Made by a program: the position numbers and the translations under genes. A stretch of DNA of 64,000 bases from Methanoregula sp. (GTDB lineage Archaea > Halobacteriota > Methanomicrobia > Methanomicrobiales > Methanospirillaceae): positions 33,839-97,838 of the forward strand of contig NZ_JALOCH010000010.1 in the NCBI RefSeq assembly GCF_023227875.1, given 5' to 3'. Shown piece by piece: positions 18,700 to 27,412 of the stretch (position 1 is the stretch's first letter; every line of letters starts with the position of its first letter). The notes beneath the pieces were generated by a model. That model saw nothing but the letters and a program-made list of their open reading frames with translations, had not been told where the DNA came from and did not search any database.

Positions 18700-19095
18700 A
18701 TGCCGGATGAACAGGACTGCCGGCAGTGCGGGAAGTGCTGCGAGAAGTGGGGGTGGGACCAGTCGGGGATACCGGAGGATCTCGTCCCGTGGATTGCCGA
18801 GAGCCGCACCGACATCCTGCAGCATGTCTCGGTCACGTTCCGTGACGGGAGCCGCTCGACCGGACGGGATCTTACTGCTGCCGACCTGCCCCGGGTCGCC
18901 CGCATCTATTACTGGGTTGACCCGCAGGGAAGGAAGCTGACGCACTGCCCGTTCTTTTTCCGGGCAGAGGACGGCAAGGTGTACTGCCGCATCCACCTGG
19001 CCAAGCCTGCCGTCTGCATCGGCTTTACGCCATGGAACGAGGGCATCCGCGACTATGCCCTGAACTGCCCGGCGTGCCGGGACACTGCGCCGTAG
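18700..19095 (+). CDS. YkgJ-family cysteine-cluster protein
   Basis: A 131-residue soluble protein with the Cys signature of the YkgJ/CxxCxxCC family: CRQCGKCC at residues 7-14, a second group (HCPFFF, YCRIH, AVCIGFTP) and CPAC near the C-terminus. These cysteines probably bind zinc or an Fe-S cluster; the family's biochemical role is not established. The start is the only suitable ATG before the Cys motif. The gene is divergent from the signalling cluster and convergent with tspO. Confidence 0.85.
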   Translation: MPDEQDCRQCGKCCEKWGWDQSGIPEDLVPWIAESRTDILQHVSVTFRDGSRSTGRDLTAADLPRVARIYYWVDPQGRKLTHCPFFFRAEDGKVYCRIHLAKPAVCIGFTPWNEGIRDYALNCPACRDTAP

Positions 19096-19135
19096 AGCGG
19101 GTTCGCCCTGTATGCCCTTGCGGTAAAAAAAGAAT

Positions 19136-19621
19136 TCAGTTGAGGAGCCAGATCGTCCCGGTCAGGACCGATGCAAAGGCGGTCCAGCAGAGGTAGGGCA
19201 CGAGAAGCCAGGCCGCAGCCGGGTTGATCCTCCTGAATGCGAATGCTGTTGCTGCGATGAGCGCGAACAGCACGAGAACCTCCACGAATGCCACGAATAT
19301 CAGGTGCATGCCAAAGAAGATGATCGACCAGGCGAGGTTCGCCGCAAGCTGGGCCCCAAACAGGATCACGGCGTACTGTACCGACCGATCAGCAATACCA
19401 TCCTTTACGACAAGCCAGAGCGATGCCCCCATCAGGATGTAGAGGAGTGTCCAGGCCGGCCCGAAGATCCATGCGGGCGGGTTGAACGAAGGTTTCTGGA
19501 GCCCGGCATACCAGCCGGCGATATCCGGCATGGTGAAAAAAGAACCAATGATCCCGATACCAAGCGGGATGGCGATACAGAGGATGACCAGTCCCGTGGA
19601 ACGGGCAGAAGGGAATTGCAT
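19136..19621 (-). CDS. tspO: TspO/MBR family tryptophan-rich membrane protein
   Basis: A protein of 161 residues with five hydrophobic segments and the family signature WYAGLQKPSFNPPAWIFGPA near residue 40, where the conserved W-P residues line the ligand cavity. TspO proteins bind porphyrins and other hydrophobic ligands and have been linked to stress or tetrapyrrole handling. In a methanogen, corrinoids or F430 precursors would be possible ligands, which is inference only. It converges with the YkgJ gene and lies just downstream, on the same strand, of a multi-PAS sensor gene. Confidence 0.93.
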   Translation of the reverse strand: MQFPSARSTGLVILCIAIPLGIGIIGSFFTMPDIAGWYAGLQKPSFNPPAWIFGPAWTLLYILMGASLWLVVKDGIADRSVQYAVILFGAQLAANLAWSIIFFGMHLIFVAFVEVLVLFALIAATAFAFRRINPAAAWLLVPYLCWTAFASVLTGTIWLLN

Positions 19622-19716
19622 CGATGATCAGGAAATGAGGGGCGCGGGAGGTGATGAAGGTTGGGATGGTATCATTTCATCCTCCGCGGAATGGCGGTAG
19701 GATGGTATACGTACGG

Positions 19717-22236
19717 TCACTTTCTCTCAGCGAACCGGTACGTACCTTTCGGCACGAACATCTCGAAGCGTACGCCCTTCCCTTCCTCTCCGGTCTCCTG
19801 CAGGGTAATTCCCGTAATGGAGAGGATTTCACGCGTAAGAAACAGGCCGAGGCCGGTGTTCTTCCCGTACCCCCGCTCAAAGATCTTCTGTTTCTCTTCA
19901 GCAGCAATGCCAATCCCGTTGTCCGAATAGATGATCAGGAGACCGTTGTCCGCCTCTTCGTAATGGAGCGAGATGCCGGTCGCGCCCTGGCCATGGATGA
20001 AGGTGTTCTCACTCAGGTTGAAAAACGCCTTTTCAAGGAGCGGATCGGCAAAGATCTCGAGGTTATCCACCCGGATATCCCGCGTGACTTTCAGCGAATC
20101 AAGGTGGGAGATCGCGTACAGGAAGACCTGGTTGACCCCCTGCCAGCGAGGGGGATGCACCCCCATGTCCTGGTAGTTCCTGGTGAAGTTTAACGAACTG
20201 ACGATTTTGTGGATGAGGAACGCCTCTTTCTCTGCATAGGATGTTACTTTTGTCTCGTCCCGGTTGTTGTTTGCCAGCTGGAGGTATGCCGAGAGCGCGA
20301 AGACCGTGCTCTGGATGTCCTGGAAGATGACCGTGTTCAGGAGGCCGAGTTTTTTCCGGGCCTGCTCGAGCGCTCTTTGGGCCATCTGGGTCTCGCTGAT
20401 ATCCCGGACAATGGCAAGGACATGGGGCTCCGTTTCCCCGCGTTCATTTACCGACTCGATCCTGCGCAGGCGGACTTCAACCGGGAATTCCTCGCCGTTC
20501 TTCCTCCTGCTGACCCATTCAAAGTCCGCTTTACCTGTCTCAAGTGCTGTCCGTATGTGTCCCATAGCCCTGTCAGGCCCATATCCCCGGCCACTCATCG
20601 TCTCGGGGTCTGCCGACAGTGCTTCCTCGCGGGTAATCCCAAAGGCCCTGAGGACATTTTCATTTATATCGATAATACGTCCGTCCCTGGCATGGACAAA
20701 GATCAAATCCGGTGATCCCTCGTAGATCGCTTCAAGATGCGTTTTCGTAATCCGGAGCTCCTGCTCCGTTCGTTTCAGTTCATCGTAATTGCGCTGCAGT
20801 TCCTCTTCAGCCCATTTCCGTTCGGTGATATCCCTGACAATGCCCAGCACCGCATCTTCATGGAGCGCCACCATCCGTGCCTCGTACTGGCGCGTGCCAT
20901 GAGGGTGGGAAAGTTCATATTCGAACTGCTGGAGTGCTCCCGTTTCCAGCGCCAGCCCGATATGCTCCATGATCGCCGCTGCCGGCTCTTCCCCAAACCC
21001 CGTGTCCCGGATATTTTTACCAACGATCTGGTCCACGGGCAGGGCAAGGATGCCGGGGTCCGGTACATTGAAATCACGGTACACCCCGTCCCGCGAGATG
21101 ACGAACATCATGTCCGGGATGGCGTTGAGCAGCGTTGCATTACGGTGCTCGCTCTCCCTCAGTTTCTGTTCATTGGTGCGGATCTCCTCGTAGTTTTGTC
21201 TCAGTTCCTCGTCGTTCCGGAACAGGTCCTCGTAGGCTGCGTGAATTTCCCGGTTCTTCTCTTCAAGCGCCTGCTCTGCGGTAACACGGTCCGTGATATC
21301 GACAAGCGATGCAATGCTCCGGGTTGTCCCGGGGATCATTGCCACGTAACTGATACAGTGCCTGACCTCCCCCTTACGGTCAATGAACCGGAATTCATAG
21401 GTGTCGGGTGCATGTGCGGGAGCGTTACGGCGGTCGTCATGATACTCCTTCATGCGTTTGAGGTCGTCCGGAACAACGAACTCGGTCCAGCGGTGTTTTC
21501 CTTCAATCTCGCTTACAGGATATCCCGACAACCGGGCAAAACCTTCATTGGCCCGGCTGAGGGTGGTATCATTTTCAATGATGACCGATGCCGAACCGGT
21601 CGTGTTGAAGACCGTCCGGTAAAACATCTCGGATTCACGGAGGGCCTGCTCCGCCTTCCTCCGATCCGTGATGTCACGGATCGCCACCTGGACGGCAGGC
21701 GATCCCTCCCATATGGTCGGAATTGCGGCCACTTCGACATCGAACATGGTTCCGTCACGGTGCAGGAACGTTTCGTGCCGGGGCATCTGGGCTGATTCCA
21801 GTGCGCCGGCTGACCGGTCTGCTGCAACATTCCGGTAGTCCGGGTGGACCCAGTCGAATATGGACCGTCCCGTCAGATCGGATGCGCTGGTGCAGCCAAA
21901 CACCCTGACCGCGGTCTGGTTTGCGTACACGATGACACGGTTCTTATGGATCACCACAGCATCAAAGGTATTCTCCATGAGGTTCCGGTACTTCTCTTCA
22001 CTCTCCCGCAGATCATGCTCCTTGGCACTCAGGTCTTCGTAGTTCTGCCGCAGTTCTTCTTCGCTTGAAGCAAGCTGTTCATTTGCGGCATGGAGTTCCT
22101 CATTCTTTCTCTCAAGTTCCAGGACTTTTTCCCGGAGTTCGGGATAGTAACTCTTGCGGAGCGATGTCTCTCCAAGACCGATGATCTTGTCCCGCTGCTC
22201 CTGCCAGTCGGGCTTTTCGTCAGAGTGCTTCTTCAT
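19717..22236 (-). CDS. multi-PAS sensor with ATPase domain, phospho-His apparently replaced
   Basis: I start at the ATG at 22236, giving 839 residues and a 17-base overlap with the upstream alcohol dehydrogenase gene; an in-frame start 26 codons earlier would lie deeper in that gene. Order: N-terminal coiled coil (about 15-80), PAS1 and PAS2 (80-320), second coiled coil, PAS3 and PAS4 (about 370-610), a dimerisation helix and an ATPase domain (NLSENTFIHG, SDNGIGIA, NTGLGLFL). At the expected phosphoacceptor helix it reads IFQDIQSTVFALSAYLQL, with Gln where relatives have His. It shares the C-terminal ending VPKG(A/T)YRF with the 17380-18558 protein, so the two are relatives. Confidence 0.9.
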   Translation of the reverse strand: MKKHSDEKPDWQEQRDKIIGLGETSLRKSYYPELREKVLELERKNEELHAANEQLASSEEELRQNYEDLSAKEHDLRESEEKYRNLMENTFDAVVIHKNRVIVYANQTAVRVFGCTSASDLTGRSIFDWVHPDYRNVAADRSAGALESAQMPRHETFLHRDGTMFDVEVAAIPTIWEGSPAVQVAIRDITDRRKAEQALRESEMFYRTVFNTTGSASVIIENDTTLSRANEGFARLSGYPVSEIEGKHRWTEFVVPDDLKRMKEYHDDRRNAPAHAPDTYEFRFIDRKGEVRHCISYVAMIPGTTRSIASLVDITDRVTAEQALEEKNREIHAAYEDLFRNDEELRQNYEEIRTNEQKLRESEHRNATLLNAIPDMMFVISRDGVYRDFNVPDPGILALPVDQIVGKNIRDTGFGEEPAAAIMEHIGLALETGALQQFEYELSHPHGTRQYEARMVALHEDAVLGIVRDITERKWAEEELQRNYDELKRTEQELRITKTHLEAIYEGSPDLIFVHARDGRIIDINENVLRAFGITREEALSADPETMSGRGYGPDRAMGHIRTALETGKADFEWVSRRKNGEEFPVEVRLRRIESVNERGETEPHVLAIVRDISETQMAQRALEQARKKLGLLNTVIFQDIQSTVFALSAYLQLANNNRDETKVTSYAEKEAFLIHKIVSSLNFTRNYQDMGVHPPRWQGVNQVFLYAISHLDSLKVTRDIRVDNLEIFADPLLEKAFFNLSENTFIHGQGATGISLHYEEADNGLLIIYSDNGIGIAAEEKQKIFERGYGKNTGLGLFLTREILSITGITLQETGEEGKGVRFEMFVPKGTYRFAERK

Positions 22237-23383
22237 AGATCCGTTCGATATCGTGTGCTGTCGGCTGACGGGGGTTTGTTGCCATGCAGGGATCCTGCAG
22301 CGCATTTCTGGCAAGTGTCGGGATCTTCTCTTTTGTCACGCCCAGGTCGCCGAGCGTTTCAGTAATACCGAGGGTCTCCCGCAGGCTCCTGATGCCTGCG
22401 ATGACCTTCTCTTTCCTCTCGTTTGAGTGGAGTCCCGAAAGGTCCGCACCCATCGCGTGCCCGATCGCCTCGTACCGGCCCGGGCATGACGGGAAATTGA
22501 ATGCCATCACGTGTTCGAGCAGCAGGGCATTGCATTCGCCGTGGGGGAGGTCCGAGAACCCGCCGAGGCTGTGGGCCATCGCGTGGACGGCCCCGAGGCT
22601 TGCGTTGGAGAAGGCGAGTCCGGCACAGAGGCTGCCGAGCATGGTCTGGTACCGGTGCCCGGTATTCTTGGGGTTCTTGCAGGCCGGCAGGAGGTGGGCC
22701 TGCATCAGCCGGATCGATTCGAGCGCATGGATGTCCGTTACCGGGGAACTGGCATTGGAGACATAAGCCTCCACGCTGTGGGTGATCGCGTCCATGCCGG
22801 TATAAGCGGTCAGTTCCGGTGTCAGGGTGGTGAGGGGCAGGGGGTCGATGAGGGCAATGTCGGGCACGATCTTCTTACTGATGATCGCAATCTTCACCCG
22901 CCTGTTTGTGTCGTTGATGATGGCGAACTGCGAGACATCAGCCCCGGTCCCGGCCGTTGTCGGGATACAGATCACCGGGGGCGGGGGGACAGCGATCCTG
23001 TCCACGCCCTCGAATTCCAGGATGTTCTTTGTGTTCGACGAGACGATCCCGATGCCCTTTGCGCAGTCCATCGGGCTGCCCCCGCCCACTGCAACGATGG
23101 AGTCACAGCCGGATTCCGCGTATATCGCTGCCCCTGCCATGACTTCCGTGTCCCGCGGGTTTGGTGATACGCTGGAAAAGACCGTGTGAGCGATCCCCTC
23201 CTCATTGAGGCTGGCAGTCACGTCCCTGACCCATCCCTCGCGGATGATATTGGGCCCGGTCACGACCAGCACGTGCCGTGCACCAAAATTTTTCGCGTAC
23301 CGCCCGGTAAGGAGGCGGGCATCCGACCCGATCACAAATTCAGGAGCAACGAATTTCCTGAGCTCGAACCTGTCTCCGGTCAC
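22220..23383 (-). CDS. iron-containing alcohol dehydrogenase
   Basis: A group III alcohol dehydrogenase, normally oxidising or reducing primary alcohols/aldehydes with NAD(P). The N-terminal Rossmann-like domain contains GGGSPMDCAKGIG, which binds the dinucleotide. The C-terminal helical domain contains the metal ligands: Asp and His in GMDAITHSVEAY, and His twice in HAMAHSLGGFSDLPHG. I start at the GTG at 23383 (387 residues, the family's usual length), just downstream of an AT-rich TATA-like element (about 23422-23434); the longer frame to 23497 would run through this promoter. The downstream multi-PAS sensor overlaps it, suggesting that sensing and alcohol metabolism are co-expressed. Confidence 0.93.
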   Translation of the reverse strand: MTGDRFELRKFVAPEFVIGSDARLLTGRYAKNFGARHVLVVTGPNIIREGWVRDVTASLNEEGIAHTVFSSVSPNPRDTEVMAGAAIYAESGCDSIVAVGGGSPMDCAKGIGIVSSNTKNILEFEGVDRIAVPPPPVICIPTTAGTGADVSQFAIINDTNRRVKIAIISKKIVPDIALIDPLPLTTLTPELTAYTGMDAITHSVEAYVSNASSPVTDIHALESIRLMQAHLLPACKNPKNTGHRYQTMLGSLCAGLAFSNASLGAVHAMAHSLGGFSDLPHGECNALLLEHVMAFNFPSCPGRYEAIGHAMGADLSGLHSNERKEKVIAGIRSLRETLGITETLGDLGVTKEKIPTLARNALQDPCMATNPRQPTAHDIERIYEEAL

Positions 23384-23517
23384 GATATTATCCCTTTTTA
23401 TTACAAGTCTTAACACGGTATCATTATATTTTAAGATTTGGACGATAGCCGTTGAAACGAAAAAAGGCTGTACGTCCGTTTGTACACCGGACCACATGGG
23501 CCCGGAAAAAAATGTGT

Positions 23518-24351
23518 TCAGGATTTCCCGCAGGGCAGGGTAAGGTAACGGAGGACGCGTTCCATGACCACCGGGTTCCGGGGCAGGTTGATGTGGCAGT
23601 ATTGGCCGGCTTCCGGGAGGGGGGTGCCGTTTTCCTGCACTGCCGGGATGATGTCAAGGGAAATACCCGGGAGAGCGGATTCCCCGTGGGTCACGATCCC
23701 GTCTCCTTCAAAGGTGGTCCGGTACCGGCCGTCCGGGTCCTGCTCCCAGGTCCTGCCCTCAAAGAGGGGGAAGAATGCCGGGTCTTCGCCGGGATTTGCG
23801 GTCACGATGATCCGGTACGTGATGTCCGGCCGGATGCCGGCTGTGCGGAGCCGGTGCATGACCGGACTCGCGGGCCTTACGTCATGCACAATCCTGTCAG
23901 CAGACGGGTCATACCCCTTCGGGACAAAGACACCGGTCAGCCGGTTGATGATCTCCTCTCCCCGGGCCGGATCGAAGAAGAGCTCGGCGAGCGCGGAACC
24001 ATTGTTGGGCGGGCCGAGGCCGATCAGCTGGCGGGCCTTTGCCGTACGCAGCGTGCCGTCCAGCACTTCGAGATAGTAGCGGGCGATACAGGTGCCGATC
24101 GAGTGGCAGACAACATCGACGTTTCCGGTGTACCCGGTCTCCTCCCGTTTGTGCCGGACAAATTCCCCGATGGCTTGTGCGATCTCAGGGACCGTCTCAC
24201 CGGCAAGACTGGTATGGTCGAATTTCCAGACCGGGATGTTGGCCTGTTCGAGCAGGGAACTGAGCCGGTTCCAGATGCCGGGGTGGCTGTTCCAGCCGTG
24301 CACAAGAAGCACCGGGATCCTGTGGGGGGAATTATCCTTTATCATAGTCAT
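23518..24351 (-). CDS. alpha/beta-hydrolase, lipase/esterase-like
   Basis: The fold begins with VLLVHGWNSHPGIWNRL (HG oxyanion region) near residue 15. The nucleophile elbow is VCHSIGT (CHSIG, a variant of GHSxG), and later acid and His candidates are in GDGIVTHGES and CHINL. The chain resembles PGAP1/lipase-type hydrolases of about 270-310 residues. I start at the ATG at 24351 (277 residues), although the frame extends to an ATG at 24447 with 32 additional, poorly conserved-looking residues. No clear signal peptide is seen in the short form. It is divergent from RuBisCO with about 140 bases between. The substrate is unknown. Confidence 0.82.
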   Translation of the reverse strand: MTMIKDNSPHRIPVLLVHGWNSHPGIWNRLSSLLEQANIPVWKFDHTSLAGETVPEIAQAIGEFVRHKREETGYTGNVDVVCHSIGTCIARYYLEVLDGTLRTAKARQLIGLGPPNNGSALAELFFDPARGEEIINRLTGVFVPKGYDPSADRIVHDVRPASPVMHRLRTAGIRPDITYRIIVTANPGEDPAFFPLFEGRTWEQDPDGRYRTTFEGDGIVTHGESALPGISLDIIPAVQENGTPLPEAGQYCHINLPRNPVVMERVLRYLTLPCGKS

Positions 24352-24490
24352 CGGTTCGTCAGGATTCGTGGACGGGGCTGTTTTGGCCCGAGTTACATTT
24401 ACTGTGGCCGGAGCGCTGACGCATCCGGCAGTTATCCTATTGTACACCTTTTTTACCCAAGATAACCTTTACTAGATTACAGGAACAGCT

Positions 24491-25783
24491 ATGGCAATTG
24501 ACTGGTACAAGGAATTTGTCGACCTGAAGTACGAGCCGGCAAACGACGATCTCGTTGCCCTCTTCTATTTCGAACCCGCCGCAGGTGTCAGCGGGAAGGA
24601 AGCAGCAGGACGGATCGCTTCGGAGAGTTCGACCGGGACATGGACCACGCTCTTTACCATGCCGCCGCGGATGAAGGCCCTGCAGGCGACTGCGTTCGAT
24701 ATCGAGGGCAACGTGGTGAAGATCGCGTACCCCCTTGAGCTCTGGGAAGAGGGCAACGCGGTCCAGCTGATGAGCGGGATCGCCGGCAACATTTTCGGGA
24801 TGAAAGCGGTGAAGAACCTGCGGCTGATCGATATCTCCCTGCCCCCGGCCTACCTGAAACATTTCAAGGGACCGCACTTCGGCAACGAGGCGATCCGGAA
24901 GATGATGAAGGTCCGGGGCCGGCCGCTGACCGGCGCGGTGCCCAAGCCCAAGATCGGCTTTACCGCTAAGGAGCACGCGGAGGTCGGGTACGAGACCTGG
25001 ATGGGCGGCTTCGATTTCGTCAAGGACGACGAGAACCTCACCTCGGTCTCCTTCAACCGGTTCGAGGACCGGGTCAAGTACATGACAAAACTCCGGGACA
25101 AGGCGGAGAAAGAGACGGGCGGGAAAAAGTCGGCGTTCCTCAACATCACCGCGGACGTGGAGACAATGAAGACGCGGGCCGACATCCTTGCAGCGAACGG
25201 CTGGAACTATTGCATGATCGACGTGGTTGTCGCGGGGACCGCGAGTGTCATGACCCTGCGGGACTACTGCTCGGACCTCGGGCTTGCGATCCACGCCCAC
25301 CGCGCCATGCACTCCGCGTTCACCCGGAACAAGAAGCACGGCATCACGATGCAGTTCCTGGCGAAACTGATGCGGCTCATCGGCGTCTCGCAGATCCATA
25401 CCGGCACCGCGGTCGGGAAGCTGACCGGCTCCCGGCGCGAGTCGGTTGCCCTTGCCGACCTCCTGCGGGAGAAGAAGACGAAGGCGGTGGACGGGATGCT
25501 GCTCGAGCAGGACTGGGGGAAGATCAAGAGTGCGTTCCCCGTCTCGTCGGGAGGCCTTCATCCCGGTCTCGTCCCGGACGTGATGGACATCTACGGCACC
25601 GAGATGGTCCTGCTGGTCAGCGGCGGCATTCACGGCCACCCGAAGGGCACCCGGGCCGGTGCACTGGCGACCATGCAGGCGATCGAGGCATGGCAGGAAG
25701 GCGTGACGCTCGAAGAGAAGGCGAAGAAGGCAAAGGAACTCAAAGAGGCCCTCGGCAAGTGGGGGCACTATAAGCCGGTGTGA
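24491..25783 (+). CDS. rbcL: form III ribulose-1,5-bisphosphate carboxylase large chain
   Basis: A complete archaeal RuBisCO of 430 residues. Catalytic features are all visible: KPKIG (proton-abstracting Lys), GGFDFVKDDENL (the Lys that is carbamylated, followed by the metal-binding Asp-Glu), HAHRAMHSA (His), loop-6 HTGTAVGKLTG (Lys), SGGLHPG and SGGIHGHP (phosphate-binding glycines). No small subunit gene is near, as expected for form III. In Methanospirillum-type methanogens this enzyme works with phosphoribulokinase in the reductive hexulose-phosphate pathway, while in others it is linked to AMP degradation; neither phosphoribulokinase nor AMP phosphorylase is in this window. A T-rich terminator and palindromes follow. 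The Tfx regulator gene converges on it. Confidence 0.97.
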   Translation: MAIDWYKEFVDLKYEPANDDLVALFYFEPAAGVSGKEAAGRIASESSTGTWTTLFTMPPRMKALQATAFDIEGNVVKIAYPLELWEEGNAVQLMSGIAGNIFGMKAVKNLRLIDISLPPAYLKHFKGPHFGNEAIRKMMKVRGRPLTGAVPKPKIGFTAKEHAEVGYETWMGGFDFVKDDENLTSVSFNRFEDRVKYMTKLRDKAEKETGGKKSAFLNITADVETMKTRADILAANGWNYCMIDVVVAGTASVMTLRDYCSDLGLAIHAHRAMHSAFTRNKKHGITMQFLAKLMRLIGVSQIHTGTAVGKLTGSRRESVALADLLREKKTKAVDGMLLEQDWGKIKSAFPVSSGGLHPGLVPDVMDIYGTEMVLLVSGGIHGHPKGTRAGALATMQAIEAWQEGVTLEEKAKKAKELKEALGKWGHYKPV

Positions 25784-25793
25784 TGGCGGGAGT

Positions 25794-25891
25794 TTTTTCT
25801 CTAAATTTTTCCGGTCCTTGCCGCATTTTTTTAATTTTTCGCGCTGAAAATTTTCCGGAAAAATTTCAAAAAAATTCCGGAAATTTTTCCC
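25794..25891. repeat. T-rich terminator and CCGGAAA palindromes after rbcL
   Basis: T-runs at 25794 and 25826 are followed by two palindromes of the form AAATTTTCCGGAAAAATTT (about 25847-25866) and AAAATTCCGGAAATTTTT (about 25873-25890). The same motif recurs at about 39320, 39755, 40530-40650 and 49880. Confidence 0.6.
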
Positions 25892-25912
25892 GGATTGTTT
25901 CAATAGAACAAC

Positions 25913-26317
25913 CTACCCGGAATATATATCCCCATCATCGCGCAGGTATACATCGATATCTTTCCTGATGAGCTGGCCAGAGATACGATAGGGATTTTCT
26001 TTCTGTAATCGGTTGATAAGATCAACCGCTCCGAGTGTTACCGGTATACCGATCCTTTTTCCCTCTTCAAAAATGAGGGCGGCTGAATCGAAGAGGTCGG
26101 ATCCTTCCTTTAAGGTACAGAGGAAGCGGGCGTCAAGGGTATAATAACTGATCATGGTGTTGATGGCGAGCTCGATATTCTTCCAGGCACGGTGTTCTAT
26201 TTCCATGATGTTCTGGGGGGAGGTCCCGAACAGGCATGCAATATCTACCTGAGACATTCCTTCCAAACGGAATCGCAATACCACCATTTGCCGGTTTGTG
26301 AGCAGTCTTGTTTTCAT
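25913..26317 (-). CDS. tfx: Tfx-family DNA-binding regulator
   Basis: A protein of 134 residues. The N-terminal helix-turn-helix (MKTRLLTNRQMVVLRFRLEG, then MSQVDIACLFGTSPQNIMEI) is the Tfx signature, followed by the family's ENIEKA-like helix (HRAWKNIELAINTM) and a C-terminal domain of unknown ligand. Tfx of Methanothermobacter binds downstream of the promoter of the molybdenum formylmethanofuran dehydrogenase operon, so regulation of a methanogenesis operon is possible. No such operon is nearby. It converges with rbcL and is followed by the toxin-antitoxin island upstream. Confidence 0.9.
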   Translation of the reverse strand: MKTRLLTNRQMVVLRFRLEGMSQVDIACLFGTSPQNIMEIEHRAWKNIELAINTMISYYTLDARFLCTLKEGSDLFDSAALIFEEGKRIGIPVTLGAVDLINRLQKENPYRISGQLIRKDIDVYLRDDGDIYSG

Positions 26318-26511
26318 GGCAGTCTGATCCTGGCGGGACCCGGGGGTGGTTCTCCCTACTGAACCTTGGCAATAAACAGGAGTCCGTGCGCACGATAAAA
26401 ATTTGGTTCTGAATGTACGGGATGCCCAAAAATCGTGGGGGGATGTGGTTTGGGAAATTTTTCATGGGAGATGGGCTTTTTTATCAATAATGACTGAAAA
26501 AATCTGGATAA

Positions 26512-26799
26512 TCAGCGCCCGTATCTCTTATGCGCCTGCTCGATGGTCATCACAAAATGAACCTGGACCAGTTTTGCTTCTTTGTCAATCGTGTAGAATG
26601 CCGTGTACCTTCTGCCAATGTGTATCCGGTACGAGATGATTCCCCCGGGCAATACAAGTTTTTCTTTATCCCCACCTTTCCCGGGCCAGGGACCGGCTGC
26701 CAGCCGGTCAAGAGTAGTAACGATAATCTGTTGATCTTTTATTGGCAGGAGATCGATAAACGCCCGGGCTTTTGGCCCGACAACCACGGTAAAACTCAA
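26512..26799 (-). CDS. RelE/ParE-family toxin
   Basis: A 95-residue protein with the RelE/ParE beta-sheet core: SFTVVVGPKARAFIDLLP at the N-terminus, GDKEKLVLPGGIISYRIHIG in the middle and RRYTAFYTIDKEAKLVQVHF towards the end, with the basic C-terminal HKRYGR. RelE-type members cleave mRNA on the ribosome, while ParE-type members poison gyrase; the class cannot be settled by eye. It lies 19 bases downstream of the putative antitoxin gene on the same strand, the standard antitoxin-toxin order. Confidence 0.85.
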   Translation of the reverse strand: MSFTVVVGPKARAFIDLLPIKDQQIIVTTLDRLAAGPWPGKGGDKEKLVLPGGIISYRIHIGRRYTAFYTIDKEAKLVQVHFVMTIEQAHKRYGR

Positions 26800-26818
26800 G
26801 GGTACCAGATCCGATTAT

Positions 26819-27094
26819 CTATGCTGGAAGACCCTGGCGTTTGTTCCGGATATTTTTAACGCCGGTATGTCCCCCGGCTGCAATTCTCATATTTTTATGT
26901 GTCTTGATCTCTGAAAGGGGAATAAAATCTCCTTCATCCAGGGATTGCCGGATATCATCCAGAAGCCGCTGTTTCTTTTGCAGTTCGATCATTTCCATGA
27001 GGATGTCATCGTAGGTCTGCCCGGCCCTCCGCAGCTCTGCAAGGTCTTTCCAGACAGGTTCGGACACGGGTATCCGCTTGGTAAGTGCAGTCAT
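26819..27094 (-). CDS. antitoxin paired with the RelE/ParE-type toxin
   Basis: I start at the ATG at 27094 (91 residues), rather than the TTG two codons earlier. The N-terminus, TKRIPVSEPVWKDLAELRRA, is a ribbon-helix-helix-like or VapB-like segment common in archaeal antitoxins, followed by a Gln/Leu-rich helix (DILMEMIELQKKQRLLDDI) that would wrap round the toxin. The last 20 residues are glycine- and basic-rich, unlike relatives, and may be read-through after a frameshift. A palindrome lies directly upstream and probably serves autoregulation. Confidence 0.72.
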   Translation of the reverse strand: MTALTKRIPVSEPVWKDLAELRRAGQTYDDILMEMIELQKKQRLLDDIRQSLDEGDFIPLSEIKTHKNMRIAAGGHTGVKNIRNKRQGLPA

Positions 27095-27095
27095 A

Positions 27096-27107
27096 TACAA
27101 TATTGTA
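27096..27107. promoter_or_regulatory. palindromic operator of the RelE-type module
   Basis: TACAATATTGTA is a perfect 12-bp palindrome immediately before the antitoxin start, followed by a half-site repeat (CTATTGTAA) at 27109-27117. Antitoxin autoregulation is the usual purpose of such sites. Confidence 0.5.
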
Positions 27108-27185
27108 ACTATTGTAAACGGATAAATCCTGCGATAGTTCAGGTCCTATGTCACCGGGCACGTGAGGATGCCCAGGCCAAGTGTT

Positions 27186-27258
27186 GTGGAGAGCGTCATT
27201 CCCTGCCGGATTGCACTTTCCCCCCGTCGTCTCCCGCCCGGATCCTCCGGCTCCCCCC
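27186..27258. repeat. GC-rich intergenic repeat, copy A
   Basis: This 73-base segment starts GTGGAGAGCGTCATTCC and contains the core GTCTCCCGCCCGGATCCTCC. It matches copy B (29008-29080) over its whole length with a few differences, and copy C (31411-31475) over the core. It fills most of the gap between two toxin-antitoxin modules (27095-27412). Confidence 0.85.
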
Positions 27259-27412
27259 GCGTGCACCACTCCCGGGATCAATTCTGGTTTTACCTGTTTT
27301 TTACGAAAGGCCGGGTCTTATCCGCAGCAAGGTGTCCATCCGGTTATCCCGGCAGGGTTCCGCTGCGTTTTTAAAACGACCGGAAAACACAGCTTGCCGT
27401 TCTCCGGCTGCT

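Noticed and set aside
19304..19627. A 107-codon frame opposite tspO
   Set aside because: Antisense shadow; the minus strand has the TspO signature.
24437..25903. A 488-codon minus-strand open frame covering the RuBisCO gene
   Set aside because: It is the antisense shadow of rbcL with His/Arg/Asp-rich translation and no motif; the plus-strand RuBisCO has all catalytic residues.
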